DNA from: Colwellia psychrerythraea
GTDB lineage: Bacteria; Pseudomonadota; Gammaproteobacteria; Enterobacterales; Alteromonadaceae
Assembly (NCBI RefSeq): GCF_000764185.1
Contig: NZ_JQEC01000004.1
Span: 124,001 to 188,000 of the forward strand
DNA length: 64,000 nucleotides
Direction of reading: 5' to 3'
In this document: positions 42,179-50,878 of the stretch, one piece after another
How positions within the stretch are numbered: position 1 is the first letter of the stretch
How the letters are laid out: each line of letters begins with the position of its first letter
Translations under genes and position numbers: made by a program
Notes under the pieces: generated by a model
What the model was told of the DNA's origin: nothing
The model's input: only the letters and a program-made list of their open reading frames with translations
The model's database searches: none

Positions 42179-42194
42179 TGGCTTAGAATGTGCA
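42179..42194 (+). promoter_or_regulatory. Candidate sigma-54 promoter of flgOP
   Basis: TGG-CTTAGAATGT-GCA: GG and GC exactly ten bases apart, 92 bases before flgO. The -24 side lacks the full CAC. Confidence 0.5.
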
Positions 42195-42285
42195 TTGTTA
42201 TAAACAAGATCAATCACGAATATGAAAATGAATACAATATCGCAAGTGGTGATAATTGTAGTACTTAGTTTGAAAGGGGAATACC

Positions 42286-42930
42286 ATGAAAAAATGGCTT
42301 ATACCATTAATTTTACCTGCTTTACTTTCTTGTGAGGCAACTAATGATGATGGCTTTTATCAATTAACTCATAAAGAAAAAGGAGAGATTGATAGCTATG
42401 AGCTACCACGTCATGCCATAAATGATGTGGTTAAAGGGCTAGCCTATCAAATGCTAACAAGTAGTAGCTTTGTCAATACAAAAACCCCTGTTGCTGTAGC
42501 TTCGTTTGTAGATTTAAAAGATCTTGAAACTACTAACTGGCTTGGTAATCAGCTAGCTGAAAGTTTTGTTCATGAACTTCAACGTCATGGTTTAGTTGTT
42601 ATAGACTTTAAAACTACGGGTCATATACGGGTAACAAAAGAAGGCGATTATGTTTTCAGTCGTGACTGGCAGGAGCTACCTGAACGTCAGATAATTGACT
42701 ATGTGGTATCTGGCACCATGGTTGAACAAGAAAATGGTGTTTTAGTGAATGTCCGTATGATTGGCATTCAATCTAAGGTTGTTGTTGCAACCGCACAATC
42801 ATTTATTCCGGCTTGGGTTTTAGGTGATGAAATGAGCCATAGTGAAAAAGTTAAAATGAGAGACGGTATGATTATTAGAGATAACGCTATGTTGCATAAT
42901 GATGAACGTGCTGTTGTTATACAGAACTAG
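42286..42930 (+). CDS. flgO: FlgO family outer-membrane lipoprotein
   Basis: A 214-residue lipoprotein with the lipobox LLS-Cys16 after MKKWLIPLILPA. The FlgO domain has TPVAVASFVDLKDLETTNWL then GNQLAESFVHELQRHG and IIDYVVSGTM.......VNVRMIG. FlgO and FlgP form outer-membrane rings in Vibrio-type flagella needed for stability and motility. AGGGGAATACC is before ATG. Followed 93 bases later by flgP. Confidence 0.9.
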   Translation: MKKWLIPLILPALLSCEATNDDGFYQLTHKEKGEIDSYELPRHAINDVVKGLAYQMLTSSSFVNTKTPVAVASFVDLKDLETTNWLGNQLAESFVHELQRHGLVVIDFKTTGHIRVTKEGDYVFSRDWQELPERQIIDYVVSGTMVEQENGVLVNVRMIGIQSKVVVATAQSFIPAWVLGDEMSHSEKVKMRDGMIIRDNAMLHNDERAVVIQN

Positions 42931-43023
42931 CGCTGATTGTAATTATTTACTATGTCGTTATCCCATTAATACAGCTGGTATCAGTATGTTACTTATCAGC
43001 TTTAAAACTGTAAAGGAGTATCT

Positions 43024-43491
43024 ATGCATAATTCATTGACTCGAATCATTCTTATTTTGAGCTCACTATTTTTTATCAGTAGTTGCTCTCTCATTTATGA
43101 TAAACATGTGCAATGGCAAACAGTGAAACCTGAGGTTTTTCCTGTGTTATATGCCACAGGTTTTGCACCTATTAGCATGCAAAAGTCGACACATGAAACT
43201 CAGCGGATGTTAATGGCCATTAAAGCGTCAAAAATTGCCGCTTATGCTGAACTTGCTGAGCAAGTATACGGTCAACAAGTTAAAGGGAAGGTAACTATGG
43301 CTGACCTACTTATTGAAGAGCAACAGTTAACAGCTTCTATACAGGGGGTTATTCGCGGCGCTAAAGTGATTAAAAGCTATCCGGTAGGAGATGTATATAC
43401 CACGGAATTACAGTTAAATTTTGAAGATGTATATAATATTTATCAAGCAAATCAGAATAGGAAAGAAATTAAAGACGTAACACATTTCTAG
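43024..43491 (+). CDS. flgP: FlgP outer-membrane lipoprotein
   Basis: A 155-residue lipoprotein (lipobox ISS-Cys21) of the FlgP/LPP20 family. VLYATGFAPISMQKS then MLMAIKASKIAAYAELAEQV then VYGQQVKGKVTM and IQGVIRGAKVIKSYPVGD are the family signatures. It pairs with FlgO in the basal outer-membrane disk. AAAGGAG precedes the ATG, and a strong terminator follows. Confidence 0.92.
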   Translation: MHNSLTRIILILSSLFFISSCSLIYDKHVQWQTVKPEVFPVLYATGFAPISMQKSTHETQRMLMAIKASKIAAYAELAEQVYGQQVKGKVTMADLLIEEQQLTASIQGVIRGAKVIKSYPVGDVYTTELQLNFEDVYNIYQANQNRKEIKDVTHF

Positions 43492-43510
43492 TTTTAAATA
43501 AGTATGAATT

Positions 43511-43546
43511 AAAGGCATTAATCTAATTGATTAATGCCTTTTTTAA
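43511..43546. terminator. Bidirectional terminator between flgP and flgN
   Basis: AAAGGCATTAATC-TAATT-GATTAATGCCTTTTTT, lying between the convergent flgP and flgN ends. Confidence 0.92.
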
Positions 43547-43595
43547 TTTTAATGATTGATTAGATTAATGTTTAGTTCTTTATATTTAATTTGAG

Positions 43596-44042
43596 CTATG
43601 CTTTTAGCCCTATACTCGAAAGCCCAGCACTTTTCTTGCCTGTACTATCATAGGTAATTGCATTCTTATTATGATTCTCTAACAGACTCGTTTTCATGCG
43701 CTCTACAGCGAGTTGAGATTGTTGGATGATTTGACCATTGAGCAAGTTTTTTTGCTGGCAATGTGTTAACAACTCAGTTATTTCAGATAGCTCTTGGCTT
43801 AACTTACCTGCCGCTTTATCTTGAGCAAACTGCTGATCTTGGCCAATTTCTTGGTCAAGTTGTTGTATTGCTAACAACAAGGTGTTTTTTTCTTGGCTGA
43901 TACTAAGCAATGCTTGTGGATCATGTTGCTGCAATATTTGCTGTTCGTTAGCAATTATTTGGGCAAGCGAAGTTAACTGTTGATGTTGCTTTGCTAACAA
44001 TTCGCTGGGGGTTAATCCCTGAGGTGTTGAGCCTGATAACAT
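43596..44042 (-). CDS. flgN: Flagellar export chaperone FlgN
   Basis: A 148-residue helical cytosolic protein, chaperone for the hook-filament junction proteins FlgK and FlgL. It is rich in Gln and Leu (LLAKQHQQLTSLAQIIANEQ then QILQQHDPQALLSISQEKNT) as expected for the antiparallel coiled-coil fold. It is last in the flgA-flgM-flgN order on the minus strand, 49 bases after flgM. Confidence 0.88.
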   Translation of the reverse strand: MLSGSTPQGLTPSELLAKQHQQLTSLAQIIANEQQILQQHDPQALLSISQEKNTLLLAIQQLDQEIGQDQQFAQDKAAGKLSQELSEITELLTHCQQKNLLNGQIIQQSQLAVERMKTSLLENHNKNAITYDSTGKKSAGLSSIGLKA

Positions 44043-44091
44043 AAAGTTTGCCTTTGATTTTACTCTAAATAACGGACTTTACAGTTTATAG

Positions 44092-44400
44092 CTAAACAAG
44101 CTTAAATTCAAAGTTAGCAATGCTGGCAGCTAATTTCTCTGGATTAATTTTATAATCACCAGCGCTTATAGCTTTTTTCAACTCATCGATTTTCTTTTGG
44201 TTAACCACAGGGGCATCTACTGCTTTTTTTTGTAACTCATTAAGCTGTTTTGCCTGTGGAGTAATCGACACTGAGTCTTGCCCCGCATTTTTTACTTGAG
44301 AATTACTTGATGCAGTTTGAGCAGATTGCTGCTGTACTTGTTTTTGCTGAGTTTGCTGTACTTGATTATTGCTATTCAAGTTATTGATATTTATGGCCAT
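44092..44400 (-). CDS. flgM: Anti-sigma-28 factor FlgM
   Basis: A 102-residue anti-sigma factor that holds FliA inactive until it is exported through the completed hook. The N-terminal 50 residues are Gln/Asn/Ser-rich and disordered, as needed for export; the C-terminal sigma-binding helices read SVSITPQAKQLNELQKKAVD, IDELKKAISAGDYKINPEKL and AASIANFE. The start at 44400 was chosen for AAGGATG seven to ten bases upstream; a start at 44418 would add six residues. A sigma-28 promoter lies 53 bases upstream, so FlgM is made under the factor it inhibits. Confidence 0.93.
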   Translation of the reverse strand: MAININNLNSNNQVQQTQQKQVQQQSAQTASSNSQVKNAGQDSVSITPQAKQLNELQKKAVDAPVVNQKKIDELKKAISAGDYKINPEKLAASIANFEFKLV

Positions 44401-44452
44401 AATTTCATCCTTTAACAATGAAATGATATTTTAAATGGATTCTGTTACCTTG

Positions 44453-44479
44453 TTATCGGCCATCTGCGTAATAACTTTA
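44453..44479 (-). promoter_or_regulatory. Sigma-28 promoter of flgMN
   Basis: On the minus strand TAAAGTTA, 11 bases, GCCGATAA: an essentially perfect FliA consensus, ending 53 bases before the flgM start and within the flgA-flgM gap. Confidence 0.85.
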
Positions 44480-44563
44480 GTTAAAAATACATTAAAATAT
44501 AAATAACATCATGCGTAAGTTAGCCGTAAAATTATTTGCTAACTTCGATTGTATATATTTTGA

Positions 44564-45256
44564 TTATAGATGAATTATTACTTGGTTAATAGCTTTGATA
44601 CGCGGGGTTATGACTTTATTTGACCGTGTGTTTTTAACTTTAATTTGTTCATTAATATTTCCTGAACTTAAGGCAACCCCTTGAGTTTTGATGGTAAAGG
44701 TATTTGAGGAGGCAATAATTGTCACCACATCACCTTTACATATTAAGCAAATACTCTTTTTACTAATCGTTTTACCTTTACCTATGCGTCGCTTTGCTTT
44801 GGCGCCAAAAACGATAGCTTTATCGGTTAGTTTTTCGCCACGGATTTTGTTAATGGCAATGTAAGCTAGTTCGATATTACTCTCGTCAAGTTTGTCTCCC
44901 TGGCTTATTGTATTTTTTGCAATTAAAACAGCTTTAGTTATTTCAACTTTTGCCGATAAATATATTTTCCATGGTATTGATTCATCGCAACTAATTTTTA
45001 TATTTACATTTCTAGCACCACTTTTTTCAGGTATATTTGCTGTTAAAGGTATTTTGCACGGTTTAATAATGATTCTAGGGTCTAAACGAGCAATTGAAAT
45101 ACGCACCTTTTCGTCGTCACTAGAAGGGAAATATTTTGCTAAATAAGTTTTTGCAAAACGCTCAATAAAAGCACTGTCTAACTCGGTTGCAGCAACAATT
45201 GGCTGCTTAATAAGCAATAATAATGAAAAAAATAAAAAATGTTTGGTATGTCGCAT
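44564..45256 (-). CDS. flgA: Flagellar basal-body P-ring formation protein FlgA
   Basis: A 230-residue periplasmic chaperone for P-ring (FlgI) assembly. A signal peptide spans about residues 5-22 (HFLFFSLLLLIKQPIVAA). The C-terminal SAF domain has VLIAKNTISQGDKLDESNIE, RRIGKGKTISKKSICLI and KGDVVTIIASSNTFTIKTQG, typical of FlgA. It heads the minus-strand flgAMN group and is divergent from cheV. No clear ribosome site is seen. Confidence 0.9.
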   Translation of the reverse strand: MRHTKHFLFFSLLLLIKQPIVAATELDSAFIERFAKTYLAKYFPSSDDEKVRISIARLDPRIIIKPCKIPLTANIPEKSGARNVNIKISCDESIPWKIYLSAKVEITKAVLIAKNTISQGDKLDESNIELAYIAINKIRGEKLTDKAIVFGAKAKRRIGKGKTISKKSICLICKGDVVTIIASSNTFTIKTQGVALSSGNINEQIKVKNTRSNKVITPRIKAINQVIIHL

Positions 45257-45462
45257 ATATTTTGTTATCTATCTATAAGTAAATGCAAAAATTCGTCTAT
45301 GCTTAACCTAAGTTAGCAGTATGAAATGAGGTTAAATCATGCGTCAACGATCAGGCGCTTAGTGTGATTATCAACTCTATATTTTAAATACAATTCAAGA
45401 ATTGTGCCTTAAGTGTTTTTTCTTTAAACATATTAAATGGTACGGTGTTACATGAGGTTTAT

Positions 45463-46392
45463 ATGGCAGGCATACTCGATTCGGTAAATCAGCGCACGCA
45501 ACTTGTAGGTGAGAACAGATTAGAATTGTTACTCTTCAAACTTATCGGTAGGCAGCGCTTTGGTATTAATGTATTTAAAGTACGTGAAGTAATGCCTTGT
45601 CCGAAATTAACTATATTACCGAAACAAGATTCATATATTAAGGGCGTTGCTCATATTCGCGGACAAACAATCTCTGTCATTGATTTGAGTAAGTCTACCG
45701 GTGGGCCTGCAATAGAACAAACAGCAGAAACCTTTATTATCATTGCTGAATATAACCGTAGCGTACAAGGTTTCCTTGTTGCGGGTGTTGAACGAATAGT
45801 GACCTTAAGTTGGGCTGACGTCATGCCGCCGCCAGAGGGGGCAGGCAAGTCGAGTTACTTAACCGCGGTAACTGAAATTGATGGTCAAATGGTGTCAATT
45901 TTAGATGTTGAGAAGATCTTAAATGAAATTAGTCCAGTCTCAACGGATGTTAGTGAAGATATTATTGATCCAAATGTTGGTGCAAGTCTTGGTGATAAGC
46001 TTGTTATGATCGCTGATGACTCAACGGTTGCTCGAAATCAAGTTAGAAGAGCATTAGAGCCGTTAGGTATTAATATGGTCTTAGCTAAAAATGGCCGAGA
46101 CGCGCTCGATCAGTTAAAGGCTATAGAGGCTACCTGTGAACATAGTATTACTGAAAAAGTTGCTTTAATGATTTCTGACATCGAAATGCCGGAAATGGAT
46201 GGTTATACCTTAACCGCAGAGGTTAAAGGTAATGAACGCATGGCCAAGATGCCTATTATTTTACATACCTCGTTAAGCGGTGTATTTAATAATGCCATGG
46301 TAGAAAAGGTAGGGGCAGAAGATTTTATTCCAAAATTTCACCCTGATGAATTAGCTACAGCTGTAAAAAAATGGCTAAAACTAGACGATTAA
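45463..46392 (+). CDS. cheV: Chemotaxis coupling protein CheV
   Basis: A 309-residue cytosolic protein with an N-terminal CheW-like domain (about 20-160; ELLLFKLIGRQRFGINVFKV, PKLTILPKQDSYIKGVAHIR) and a C-terminal response-regulator receiver domain (about 180-305), with the phospho-acceptor Asp in MISDIEMPEMDGYT and Lys in FIPKFHPDEL. It couples chemoreceptors to CheA and may adapt the signal. ATG at 45463 has GAGG six bases upstream. cheR follows 97 bases later, the order found next to flgB in Vibrio. Confidence 0.95.
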   Translation: MAGILDSVNQRTQLVGENRLELLLFKLIGRQRFGINVFKVREVMPCPKLTILPKQDSYIKGVAHIRGQTISVIDLSKSTGGPAIEQTAETFIIIAEYNRSVQGFLVAGVERIVTLSWADVMPPPEGAGKSSYLTAVTEIDGQMVSILDVEKILNEISPVSTDVSEDIIDPNVGASLGDKLVMIADDSTVARNQVRRALEPLGINMVLAKNGRDALDQLKAIEATCEHSITEKVALMISDIEMPEMDGYTLTAEVKGNERMAKMPIILHTSLSGVFNNAMVEKVGAEDFIPKFHPDELATAVKKWLKLDD

Positions 46393-46489
46393 CGCTTCAT
46401 TAAAACTTGATAGCCATCGAATAATTTTGATGGCAGCCTCCATTTTTGGATGGATAAGATGAGTACTTCGAAACTAACAGGAAGCTATT

Positions 46490-47320
46490 GTGTCAGCAAG
46501 ACAACTTGATGAAAAAAGTTACAACCAATTTAGAACCTTTTTAGAGCAACAATGTGGCATTGTGCTTGGTGAGAATAAGCAATACTTAGTAAAGAGCCGA
46601 CTAGCCCCATTAATGGCTAAATTTGAACTTAGTTCTCTGGGAGAGCTTGTTACTCGGACACTTTCTCCGGTAGAGCGGCAATTGCGTGCCGCAGTCATTG
46701 ATGCCATGACCACCAATGAAACTTTATGGTTTCGAGATGATTATCCGTATAAGTTACTTCAAAGTAAATTATTACCAGATTTTGCCAACAGAAGAACCCC
46801 GGTTAAAATTTGGTCCGCTGCAAGCTCATCTGGACAAGAACCTTATTCCATTGCGATGTCAGTACTGGAATATCAACAAAAAAATCCGGGTGCATTTCCC
46901 CGTGGTGTACAGGTCATTGGTACTGATATTTCAACAACAATGCTCGATCATTGTAAATATGGTCATTATGACAATCTGGCTCTTGCTCGAGGTTTATCCG
47001 CAGAGCGTAAGCAGCGTTTTTTTGAAGCGGGTGATAATGGCATGTTAAAGATAAAAGACCAAGTTAAGAAAATGGTAAGTTTCAGGCCGCTGAACTTACT
47101 TAATAGTTATAGTTTAATGGGTCGGTTCGATATTGTCTTTTGTCGGAATGTTTTAATATATTTCTCACCGGAAATTAAATCACAAATAATTAGTCAAATT
47201 CATGGCGTTTTAAACAATGATGGTTATTTATTTCTAGGTGCGTCGGAATCACTGTCAGGAATAAACCAAGACTTTACTATGTTGCGTTGTAATCCAGGCA
47301 TTGTTTATCAGAAAAAATAA
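46490..47320 (+). CDS. cheR: Chemotaxis protein methyltransferase CheR
   Basis: A 276-residue methyltransferase that adds methyl groups from SAM to receptor glutamates. The N-terminal all-helical domain (about 1-70) is followed by TTNETLWFRD, the SAM motif IWSAASSSGQEPYSIAMSVL, QVIGTDISTTML and FDIVFCRNVLIYF, all standard for CheR. There is no TPR extension. The start is GTG at 46490, with AGGAAG upstream. The chemoreceptor at 6482 has no tethering pentapeptide. Confidence 0.95.
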   Translation: MSARQLDEKSYNQFRTFLEQQCGIVLGENKQYLVKSRLAPLMAKFELSSLGELVTRTLSPVERQLRAAVIDAMTTNETLWFRDDYPYKLLQSKLLPDFANRRTPVKIWSAASSSGQEPYSIAMSVLEYQQKNPGAFPRGVQVIGTDISTTMLDHCKYGHYDNLALARGLSAERKQRFFEAGDNGMLKIKDQVKKMVSFRPLNLLNSYSLMGRFDIVFCRNVLIYFSPEIKSQIISQIHGVLNNDGYLFLGASESLSGINQDFTMLRCNPGIVYQKK

Positions 47321-47332
47321 CTGAGCGCTACC

Positions 47333-47367
47333 TTGGCTAATAGCTATTGTTAATCGTTATTAGCCAA
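47333..47367. terminator. Hairpin after cheR, weak terminator
   Basis: TTGGCTAATA and TATTAGCCAA form a perfect ten-base stem with a 15-base loop, 13 bases after the cheR stop. No T run follows, so it may be an RNA-processing hairpin or an incomplete terminator. Confidence 0.45.
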
Positions 47368-47414
47368 TCCCCTACTAAAACCTTCCTCGTTTATACTGCC
47401 ATTCAATACTTATC

Positions 47415-47430
47415 TGGCATAAATATTGAA
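47415..47430 (+). promoter_or_regulatory. Candidate sigma-54 promoter of flgB
   Basis: TGGCATAAATATTGAA: GG then ten bases then GA instead of GC. Close to TGGCAC-N5-TTGCA, 39 bases before flgB. The missing C lowers confidence. Confidence 0.4.
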
Positions 47431-47468
47431 TATCACTTACCTATAACGTAAATCGACGTGAGGCTATT

Positions 47469-47867
47469 ATGGCTATAGGATTTGATCAAGGCTTTCAACT
47501 ACACTCGCAGGGCATGCAAATTCGCTCGCAACGTGCTGAAGTGATCGCTAGTAATATTGCCAATGCAGATACCCCTGGTTACAAAGCTAAAGGGCTAGAT
47601 TTTAAACAAGCGCTAGCAAAAGCGGCAAATAATCAGCAAATGGGCATGTCACGTACTAATGAAAAGCACTTTGATGTTCGTACCGAACTAAATAATTCTG
47701 TCGATTTTCGTGTACCAAATCAACCTGATACTGGCGATGGTAATACCGTAGATGTACAAGTGGAACGAAACTTGTATCTAAAAAACTCATTAGAGTATCA
47801 AGCAAGCGTGCAATTTCTTAATGGCAAAATAAAAGCCATGAAGAAAGTAATAAGCGGAGGTCAGTAA
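47469..47867 (+). CDS. flgB: Flagellar basal-body rod protein FlgB
   Basis: A 132-residue proximal rod subunit. The rod-family N-terminal signature RAEVIASNIANADTPGYKAK and the C-terminal helix YQASVQFLNGKIKAMKKVIS are intact. It is exported through the flagellar type III apparatus without a signal peptide. GTGAGG precedes the ATG. flgC starts two bases after its stop. Confidence 0.95.
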   Translation: MAIGFDQGFQLHSQGMQIRSQRAEVIASNIANADTPGYKAKGLDFKQALAKAANNQQMGMSRTNEKHFDVRTELNNSVDFRVPNQPDTGDGNTVDVQVERNLYLKNSLEYQASVQFLNGKIKAMKKVISGGQ

Positions 47868-47869
47868 TT

Positions 47870-48301
47870 ATGAGTCTTTTCAACGTATTTGATATCACAG
47901 GTAGTGGTATGAGTGCACAGTCAGTGCGTTTAAATACTACCGCCAGTAATATTGCTAACGCAGATAGTGTTAGTAGCAGTGCAGATCAAACTTACCGTGC
48001 CAGACATCCCGTTTTTGCCGCAGCCATGCAAGAAGCTGCCGCAGGGCAGGGAGGTAAGGATGGCAGCGGTGTTGGTGTCAACGTTTTAGGTATTGTTGAA
48101 AGTGATAAGCCATTAAATGTTGAATATGCACCTAGTCATCCAATGGCTGATAAAGACGGTTTTATCTATAAGCCCAATGTTAACGTAATTGAAGAGATGA
48201 CTAATATGATATCCGCATCGCGTTCATATCAAACTAACGTGCAGTTGGCTGAGTCAGCGAAGAATATGCTCAATAAAACATTACAGTTAGGTCAAAGGTA
48301 G
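47870..48301 (+). CDS. flgC: Flagellar basal-body rod protein FlgC
   Basis: A 143-residue proximal rod subunit with SVRLNTTASNIANADSVSSS at the N-terminus, YKPNVNVIEEMTNMISASRS in the middle and the C-terminal helix YQTNVQLAESAKNMLNKTLQ. Overlaps by one base a small frame that repeats its last 27 or so residues. Part of the flgB-to-flgE unit. Confidence 0.95.
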   Translation: MSLFNVFDITGSGMSAQSVRLNTTASNIANADSVSSSADQTYRARHPVFAAAMQEAAAGQGGKDGSGVGVNVLGIVESDKPLNVEYAPSHPMADKDGFIYKPNVNVIEEMTNMISASRSYQTNVQLAESAKNMLNKTLQLGQR

Positions 48302-48441
48302 TGATTAATTTTGTAGGTGAAGAAATTAGCTATGGCACTAATAAGGTGATCTTAGCATTACGCTCTTATCAAACTAATGTTCAACTAGCGGAATCAGCCA
48401 AAAAGATGCTGAATAAAACATTACAGTTAGGTCAAAGGTAA
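48301..48441 (+). CDS. Small ORF carrying a duplicated FlgC C-terminal helix
   Basis: A 46-codon frame, GTG start overlapping the flgC stop (TAGTG). Its first 18 residues are new (MINFVGEEISYGTNKVIL if GTG reads as Met); the last 28, ALRSYQTNVQLAESAKKMLN then KTLQLGQR, repeat the FlgC C-terminus with two changes. The DNA repeat (48361-48441 versus 48220-48301) has mostly silent third-base changes, so the copy has drifted while the protein stayed the same. This could mean selection on the product, or a recent origin from a related flgC. Whether it is translated is unknown. Confidence 0.5.
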   Translation: MINFVGEEISYGTNKVILALRSYQTNVQLAESAKKMLNKTLQLGQR

Positions 48442-48492
48442 TGAACCATTTTGATATTGTATTTAGTCTATTGCAAAACGCAGGAGTAGATA

Positions 48493-49185
48493 ATGACATC
48501 CGTTACTAATACCAATCCTTTAGATGGGATTCGTTGGCAGGAAGAAAAATATAAAGAGGCTGAGCAGGATAAAGGCATGCTCACCCAGGCTGACTTTTTT
48601 GCACTGTTAACTCAAGAGTTAGCGAATCAAGATCCAACTAAGCCCGTTGATAACAATGAAATGATCTCGCAGATGACTGCTTTTTCCACCACTGATGGTG
48701 TACAACAACTGAATGATTCTTTTGACAGTTTTTCCAGTTCAATGACTTCTAGCCAAGCACTGCAAGCTTCATCGCTTGTTGGACGAAATGTTTTGGTCGA
48801 AGATAATGTCTTTGGCATGGAAGAGGGTGAAAGGGTAAAAGGCAAACTGGTTACCGACAGTGCGGCCAGTAACGTTAATATATATGTTGAAAATATTGCC
48901 GGTGAAATTATTCAAACGGTTCCTGTAGGGAGTGTTGCCGCCGGTGGTATTACCTTTACTTGGGATGGTCAAACAGATCAGGGCGAACCTGCCCCCGAAG
49001 GCGCTTATCGTTTCCGTATTGTTGGTTTGGTCGACGGCCAAGCCTCTGAAATAGAGGCAATGACATTCCGTAAAGTCGATAGCGTTACTTTAGCCGGTGC
49101 TGGCGGTAGTATCATACTTAACCTTAACGGCGGAAGCTCTATGGCATTATCAGATGTGGTAGAGATATCCGATGGGGACAGTTAA
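48493..49185 (+). CDS. flgD: Flagellar hook capping protein FlgD
   Basis: A 230-residue scaffold for hook assembly. The N-terminal LTQADFFALLTQELANQDPT then KPVDNNEMISQMTAFSTTDG is the FlgD signature; a FlgD Tudor-like/Ig region follows (GQTDQGEPAPEGAYRFRIVG). It is removed when hook length is reached. GCAGGAG is before ATG. Length is usual. Confidence 0.94.
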   Translation: MTSVTNTNPLDGIRWQEEKYKEAEQDKGMLTQADFFALLTQELANQDPTKPVDNNEMISQMTAFSTTDGVQQLNDSFDSFSSSMTSSQALQASSLVGRNVLVEDNVFGMEEGERVKGKLVTDSAASNVNIYVENIAGEIIQTVPVGSVAAGGITFTWDGQTDQGEPAPEGAYRFRIVGLVDGQASEIEAMTFRKVDSVTLAGAGGSIILNLNGGSSMALSDVVEISDGDS

Positions 49186-49341
49186 ATTTTAATGAATTTT
49201 ATCGTGTAATTAAGTAAAAATATAGGCTTACTTGGCCGAGCATTAAGCGGTTTGTAACCGTGAAGTATTTAAGCTGGTTTACAACACTAGCATTATATTA
49301 GTTTTGTTGTTGCCGAACGGAATTTTTAAGAGGATTAAACT

Positions 49342-50646
49342 ATGTCATTTAATATTGCATTAAGTGGGCTAAATGCCGCACAAAAAGACTTAGATGTTAC
49401 ATCAAATAATATTGCCAATGTTAACACTGTTGGCTTTAAAGAGTCTCGTGCAGAGTTCGTTGATGTTTATGCCGCATCATTACTGGCTTCAGGTAAAACT
49501 AAAGTAGGTGATGGTGTTTTAACGGCAGATGTGGCTCAGCAGTTTTCCCAAGGTAGTATTCAATTCACCAATAACGCCCTTGATTTAGCCATTACTGGTA
49601 ATGGTTTTTTTGCCACTGTACCTGAAATTGACAGTTTAGAGACTTCTTACACCCGTGCCGGTCAATTTAAATTAAATGACAGTAATTTTGTTGTTAATTC
49701 ATCCGGTGGTTTTTTATTGGGTTTTCCAGTCAATGCTGATGGCTCTTCTTCATCGGTTGCGCTTAGTACCTCATCACCAATTCAAATACCGACAGCTTCA
49801 GGCGCACCAACACAAACAAGTGAGGTTGATGTTAAGATGAATTTACCTGCGGGTGATGCTATACCCGCTTTTACCTTTGACCATACTGACCCACTAACTT
49901 ATAACAATTCAACCTCGGTAACCATTTTTGATTCGTTAGGCGACAGCCATGTGATGACTTATTATTTTATAAAGGAAGCAGCGAATACTTGGAACATGTA
50001 CGCAGCCGTAGATAATCAATTGGTCGATATTCCTGGCGGACCCGTTAATAATGGTGCGGGTATTAACGCCGCACGATTAAGCTTTAGTGCAAGTGGTGAT
50101 TACAATGCTCAAGATCCCGCTCTAATCCAAACCGCAGCATTAGGCGCGGGGATATTAAGCAATGGCGCCGATCCACTTCAGCAGGTTATTGTCGATTTTA
50201 ATTTTGATAACACAGGACCAAATTCGAATGAACCAACCCAGTTTGCTTCTAATTTTGAAGTAACCTCGTTAAAGCAAGATGGTTTAGCTGTTGGCCGTTT
50301 AACCGGTATTAATATTGGTACTGATGGTCTGGTACGTGCAACTTACAGTAATGGTACCGAGCAGCCTTTAGCACGTATTGCCTTAATTAGCTTTGCCAAT
50401 AATCAAGGACTCACGCAAGTAGGAAATACTTCATGGAAAGAGAGTATTGTTTCCGGTGAAGCGTTAGCCGGTGAAGCGGGAGCCGGTACTTTTGGTACCA
50501 TTAACTCCTCGGCATTAGAGCAATCCAATGTTAATTTAACCACCGAATTAATTGATTTGATTTCTGCACAGCGAAATTTCCAAGCCAACTCACGCGCCTT
50601 GGAAGTTGATAACCAGTTAAACCAAACTATTTTACAAATTAGATAG
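49342..50646 (+). CDS. flgE: Flagellar hook protein FlgE
   Basis: A 434-residue hook subunit. N-terminal SFNIALSGLNAAQKDLDVTS then NNIANVNTVGFKESRAEF and the C-terminal SNVNLTTELIDLISAQRNFQ then ANSRALEVDNQLNQTILQIR are the standard rod/hook ends. The centre has the FlgE domain (TSVTIFDSLGDSHVMTYYFI). AAGAGGA precedes the ATG. Ends at a large hairpin terminator. Confidence 0.95.
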   Translation: MSFNIALSGLNAAQKDLDVTSNNIANVNTVGFKESRAEFVDVYAASLLASGKTKVGDGVLTADVAQQFSQGSIQFTNNALDLAITGNGFFATVPEIDSLETSYTRAGQFKLNDSNFVVNSSGGFLLGFPVNADGSSSSVALSTSSPIQIPTASGAPTQTSEVDVKMNLPAGDAIPAFTFDHTDPLTYNNSTSVTIFDSLGDSHVMTYYFIKEAANTWNMYAAVDNQLVDIPGGPVNNGAGINAARLSFSASGDYNAQDPALIQTAALGAGILSNGADPLQQVIVDFNFDNTGPNSNEPTQFASNFEVTSLKQDGLAVGRLTGINIGTDGLVRATYSNGTEQPLARIALISFANNQGLTQVGNTSWKESIVSGEALAGEAGAGTFGTINSSALEQSNVNLTTELIDLISAQRNFQANSRALEVDNQLNQTILQIR

Positions 50647-50701
50647 TGTTGATAACCGTTAACGTTATTGGTAAAGAGCATATACCTGTAAGTTAATCAT
50701 A

Positions 50702-50748
50702 AAGCTGTTAGTGAGGCGTTTTTCTAGACGCCACTAGCAGCTTTTTTA
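50702..50748 (+). terminator. Terminator after flgE
   Basis: AAGCTGTTAGTGAGGCGT, loop, ACGCCACTAGCAGCTT then TTTTT, with a few mismatches in a long stem. It closes the flgBCDE unit. Confidence 0.85.
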
Positions 50749-50825
50749 TTTTATATACTCCTTATATATCTACCACTAGATGAACCACTTTATTTCTTCC
50801 GCTCAACCAATGCTTTTATGATAGC

Positions 50826-50841
50826 TGGCACCCTCCTTGCA
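50826..50841 (+). promoter_or_regulatory. Sigma-54 promoter of the flgF operon
   Basis: TGGCACCCTCCTTGCA: matches TGGCAC-N5-TTGCA completely, with GG and GC ten bases apart, 38 bases before the flgF start. The best sigma-54 site in the window. Confidence 0.85.
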
Positions 50842-50878
50842 TTTACTAGATATAACCTTTTATTTTTGGAAAATCATT

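Noticed and set aside
49230-49252. TTGGCCGAGCATTAAGC as a sigma-54 site for flgE
   Set aside because: GG and GC are 11 bases apart, one too many; such sites do not work with wrong spacing.
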